Part shown: in pieces, positions 63,151-64,000 of the stretch
Layout of the letters: each line of letters starts with the position of its first letter
Position numbering within the stretch: position 1 is the first letter of the stretch
From: Methylobacterium mesophilicum SR1.6/6
GTDB lineage: Bacteria; Pseudomonadota; Alphaproteobacteria; Rhizobiales; Beijerinckiaceae
DNA length: 64,000 bases
Reading direction: 5' to 3'
Assembly (NCBI RefSeq): GCF_000364445.2
Contig: NZ_CP043538.1
Coordinates: 5,103,447-5,167,446, forward strand
Notes under the pieces: model-generated
Seen by the model: the letters and a program-made list of their open reading frames with translations, nothing else
Databases searched by the model: none
What the model was told of the DNA's origin: nothing
Made by a program: the position numbers and the translations under genes

Positions 63151-63397
63151 CGCTTCGTGGCTTAACACTCTTGGGGCTGGAGCAATCGCAGTCGGATTTT
63201 TTACGCCGTTCTCCAGACTCGCCGATGCAGGTGCCTGTGCCGAATCCGGATCGGCTTTAATCTTATCGAGTGTTGCTGATCTGTTTTTAGGAGCCGCGCT
63301 ACACATTGTCGGTCGTGTCATTATTGATTTTCAGGTTCGATTATGGCGCCTCTTGAAATTTACGTTTTGTACGTGTTGCCCGTGGGCGGGTTCTTAG
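63071..63397 (+). CDS. Possible small membrane protein (up to 108 aa), 5' end unclear
   Basis: From about 63139 the plus strand reads as a membrane protein: LNTLGAGAIAVGFFTPFSRL and ALILSSVADLFLGAALHIVG then RVIIDFQVRL, two helices. The only in-frame start is ATG at 63071, inside the minus-strand trio, so the 5' part may be lost or replaced. The last 18 residues overlap the next gene in another frame. AT-rich codons set it apart from the core genome. Confidence 0.4.
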   Translation: MAASTRATPTTYRAPASTGQSELTKLTASWLNTLGAGAIAVGFFTPFSRLADAGACAESGSALILSSVADLFLGAALHIVGRVIIDFQVRLWRLLKFTFCTCCPWAGS

Positions 63398-63531
63398 CTT
63401 GCGCGGTGTTCATTATATACGTGCTCATTGGGAAACGCCGCGCGAAAGCGAAGATGCTCAATCAGATCATTGGCGGCGATAGAACATTCCCGCACATGGC
63501 GATCGACAACACCAAAAAGGGTGCCGCTTAA
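63343..63531 (+). CDS. Small single-helix membrane protein (62 aa)
   Basis: A 62-residue protein: one membrane helix EIYVLYVLPVGGFLACAVFI then IYVLIGKRRAKAKMLNQIIG, with a basic cytoplasmic side. The start ATG at 63343 lies inside the tail of the preceding frame. Codon use is AT-richer than the core genome. It may function with the preceding membrane protein. No family recognised. Confidence 0.55.
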   Translation: MAPLEIYVLYVLPVGGFLACAVFIIYVLIGKRRAKAKMLNQIIGGDRTFPHMAIDNTKKGAA

Positions 63532-63585
63532 GCTGTGACACGCTCCCTGCTTGGTTGGACGCGCTACGACAGCTACCCTGCCGAG

Positions 63586-64000
63586 ATGCACTACGCCATC
63601 GCCGCCGTGATCCTCGCCGTCGCCACCGCAGCGAACGCACAGGCGCTGCCTCCGCCGGTGCAGGCCGCAATGGCCGAGGCCAAATCCTCCTGTCAGCCTG
63701 ATCGCACCAAGGTCGGGCCCGGCTTCGTCCAGCGTCAGGACATCAACGGCGACGGTGTGCCCGACTTCGTGCTGAGCTACGAAGCTGTGGCATGTGCTGA
63801 CGGTGGCCGACTGAACTGCGGCTCCGCCGGGTGCCTCACGCAGGTCTTCGCCTCGACGCCCTCAGGTTACGTCAAGGTGCTGGACGAGAACGTGCAGGAG
63901 GTCCGCTTCCGCCGCGTCAAAGGCCGTCCCGCGATGCTGCTCGGCCTCCACGGCAGCTCGTGCGGCAAAGTGGGCGCTGAAGCCTGTGGCGCCACGCTCT
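63586..64000 (+). CDS. Secreted protein with DxNGDGxxD motif (3' end beyond window)
   Basis: At least 138 residues, open at the window end. The signal peptide HYAIAAVILAVATAANAQ is clear. The mature part has RQDINGDGVPDFVLSYEAVA, a Ca-binding DxNGDGxxD loop as in FG-GAP/EF-hand-like repeats, and several cysteines (SSCQPD, AVACADGG, LNCGSAGCLTQV, SSCGKVGAEACG). GC-rich with host-like codons. It lies 55 bp after the small membrane gene. Confidence 0.65.
   Translation, partial: MHYAIAAVILAVATAANAQALPPPVQAAMAEAKSSCQPDRTKVGPGFVQRQDINGDGVPDFVLSYEAVACADGGRLNCGSAGCLTQVFASTPSGYVKVLDENVQEVRFRRVKGRPAMLLGLHGSSCGKVGAEACGATL

Noticed and set aside
63151..63321. Upstream extension of the first micro-gene to ATG 63321
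   Set aside because: The opposite strand in this interval reads as two membrane helices and is the better coding candidate.

Overview
The window is GC-rich alphaproteobacterial chromosome. Gene content and order point to Methylobacterium or a close relative in the Methylobacteriaceae: a hopanoid block (hpnA-hpnC-hpnD) beside dxs; the plsX-fabH-ihfA-merR order; a serine hydroxymethyltransferase of the kind used in the serine cycle; MucR, NrdR, DUF2336, DUF1491 and TIGR02301 proteins; and a candidate EcfG-type stress promoter. This assignment rests on recognised families, not on a database search. Most genes overlap or nearly touch, and starts inside NTGA overlaps (often GTG or TTG) are common.

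Layout. 1-5.2 kb (minus): hopanoid precursor genes, dxs and xseB (isoprenoid supply), then a small phosphatase. 5.2-10.7 kb (minus): HD hydrolase, tag, a YgfZ-like folate protein, and a tightly overlapping run of SDR, secreted protein, NUDIX and TIGR02301. 10.9-15.5 kb (plus): carboxymuconolactone decarboxylase-like protein, then plsX, fabH, ihfA, merR. 15.6-21.4 kb (plus): a secreted protein and the prkA-yeaH-spoVR stress module. 21.6-26.4 kb: thioesterase, then ribE, ribD, nrdR, glyA (minus) and a cupin. 26.5-33.4 kb: DUF937 protein, MATE exporter, KefB-type antiporter, a GINT1-N-like protein, and a small secreted protein behind the EcfG-like promoter. 33.5-35.6 kb: lipoprotein, pdxH, rplY. 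35.8-41.5 kb (minus): a five-gene polyamine-type ABC transporter and hydantoinase operon. 41.7-45.6 kb: flippase, acetyltransferase, and ornithine decarboxylase behind a long structured leader. 45.9-49.8 kb (plus): acetyltransferase, the D-glutamate catabolic pair dgcN-dgcA, and a ketopantoate-reductase-like protein. 49.9-58.7 kb: small or poorly known genes, a PAS histidine kinase, DUF2336, a zinc-less MucR homologue, and several intergenic repeats. 59.2-61.7 kb (plus): thioesterase, hemF and a RecD-like helicase.

At 61,778 a tRNA-Ser(CGA) stops after 43 bases, just past the anticodon stem. This looks like one attachment-site copy at the edge of a genomic island that runs off the right end. 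The island starts with about 0.75 kb of non-coding DNA holding four related inverted repeats. Then come three tiny ATGA-coupled genes on the minus strand, two small membrane proteins on the plus strand, and a secreted protein with a DxNGDGxxD motif cut by the window end. This is the least explained part of the window.

Three families of palindromic intergenic repeats were found. Family A has two full 114-bp copies in opposite orientation plus a fragment; family B has five copies of about 90 bp; family C has one copy with 13-bp terminal inverted repeats.
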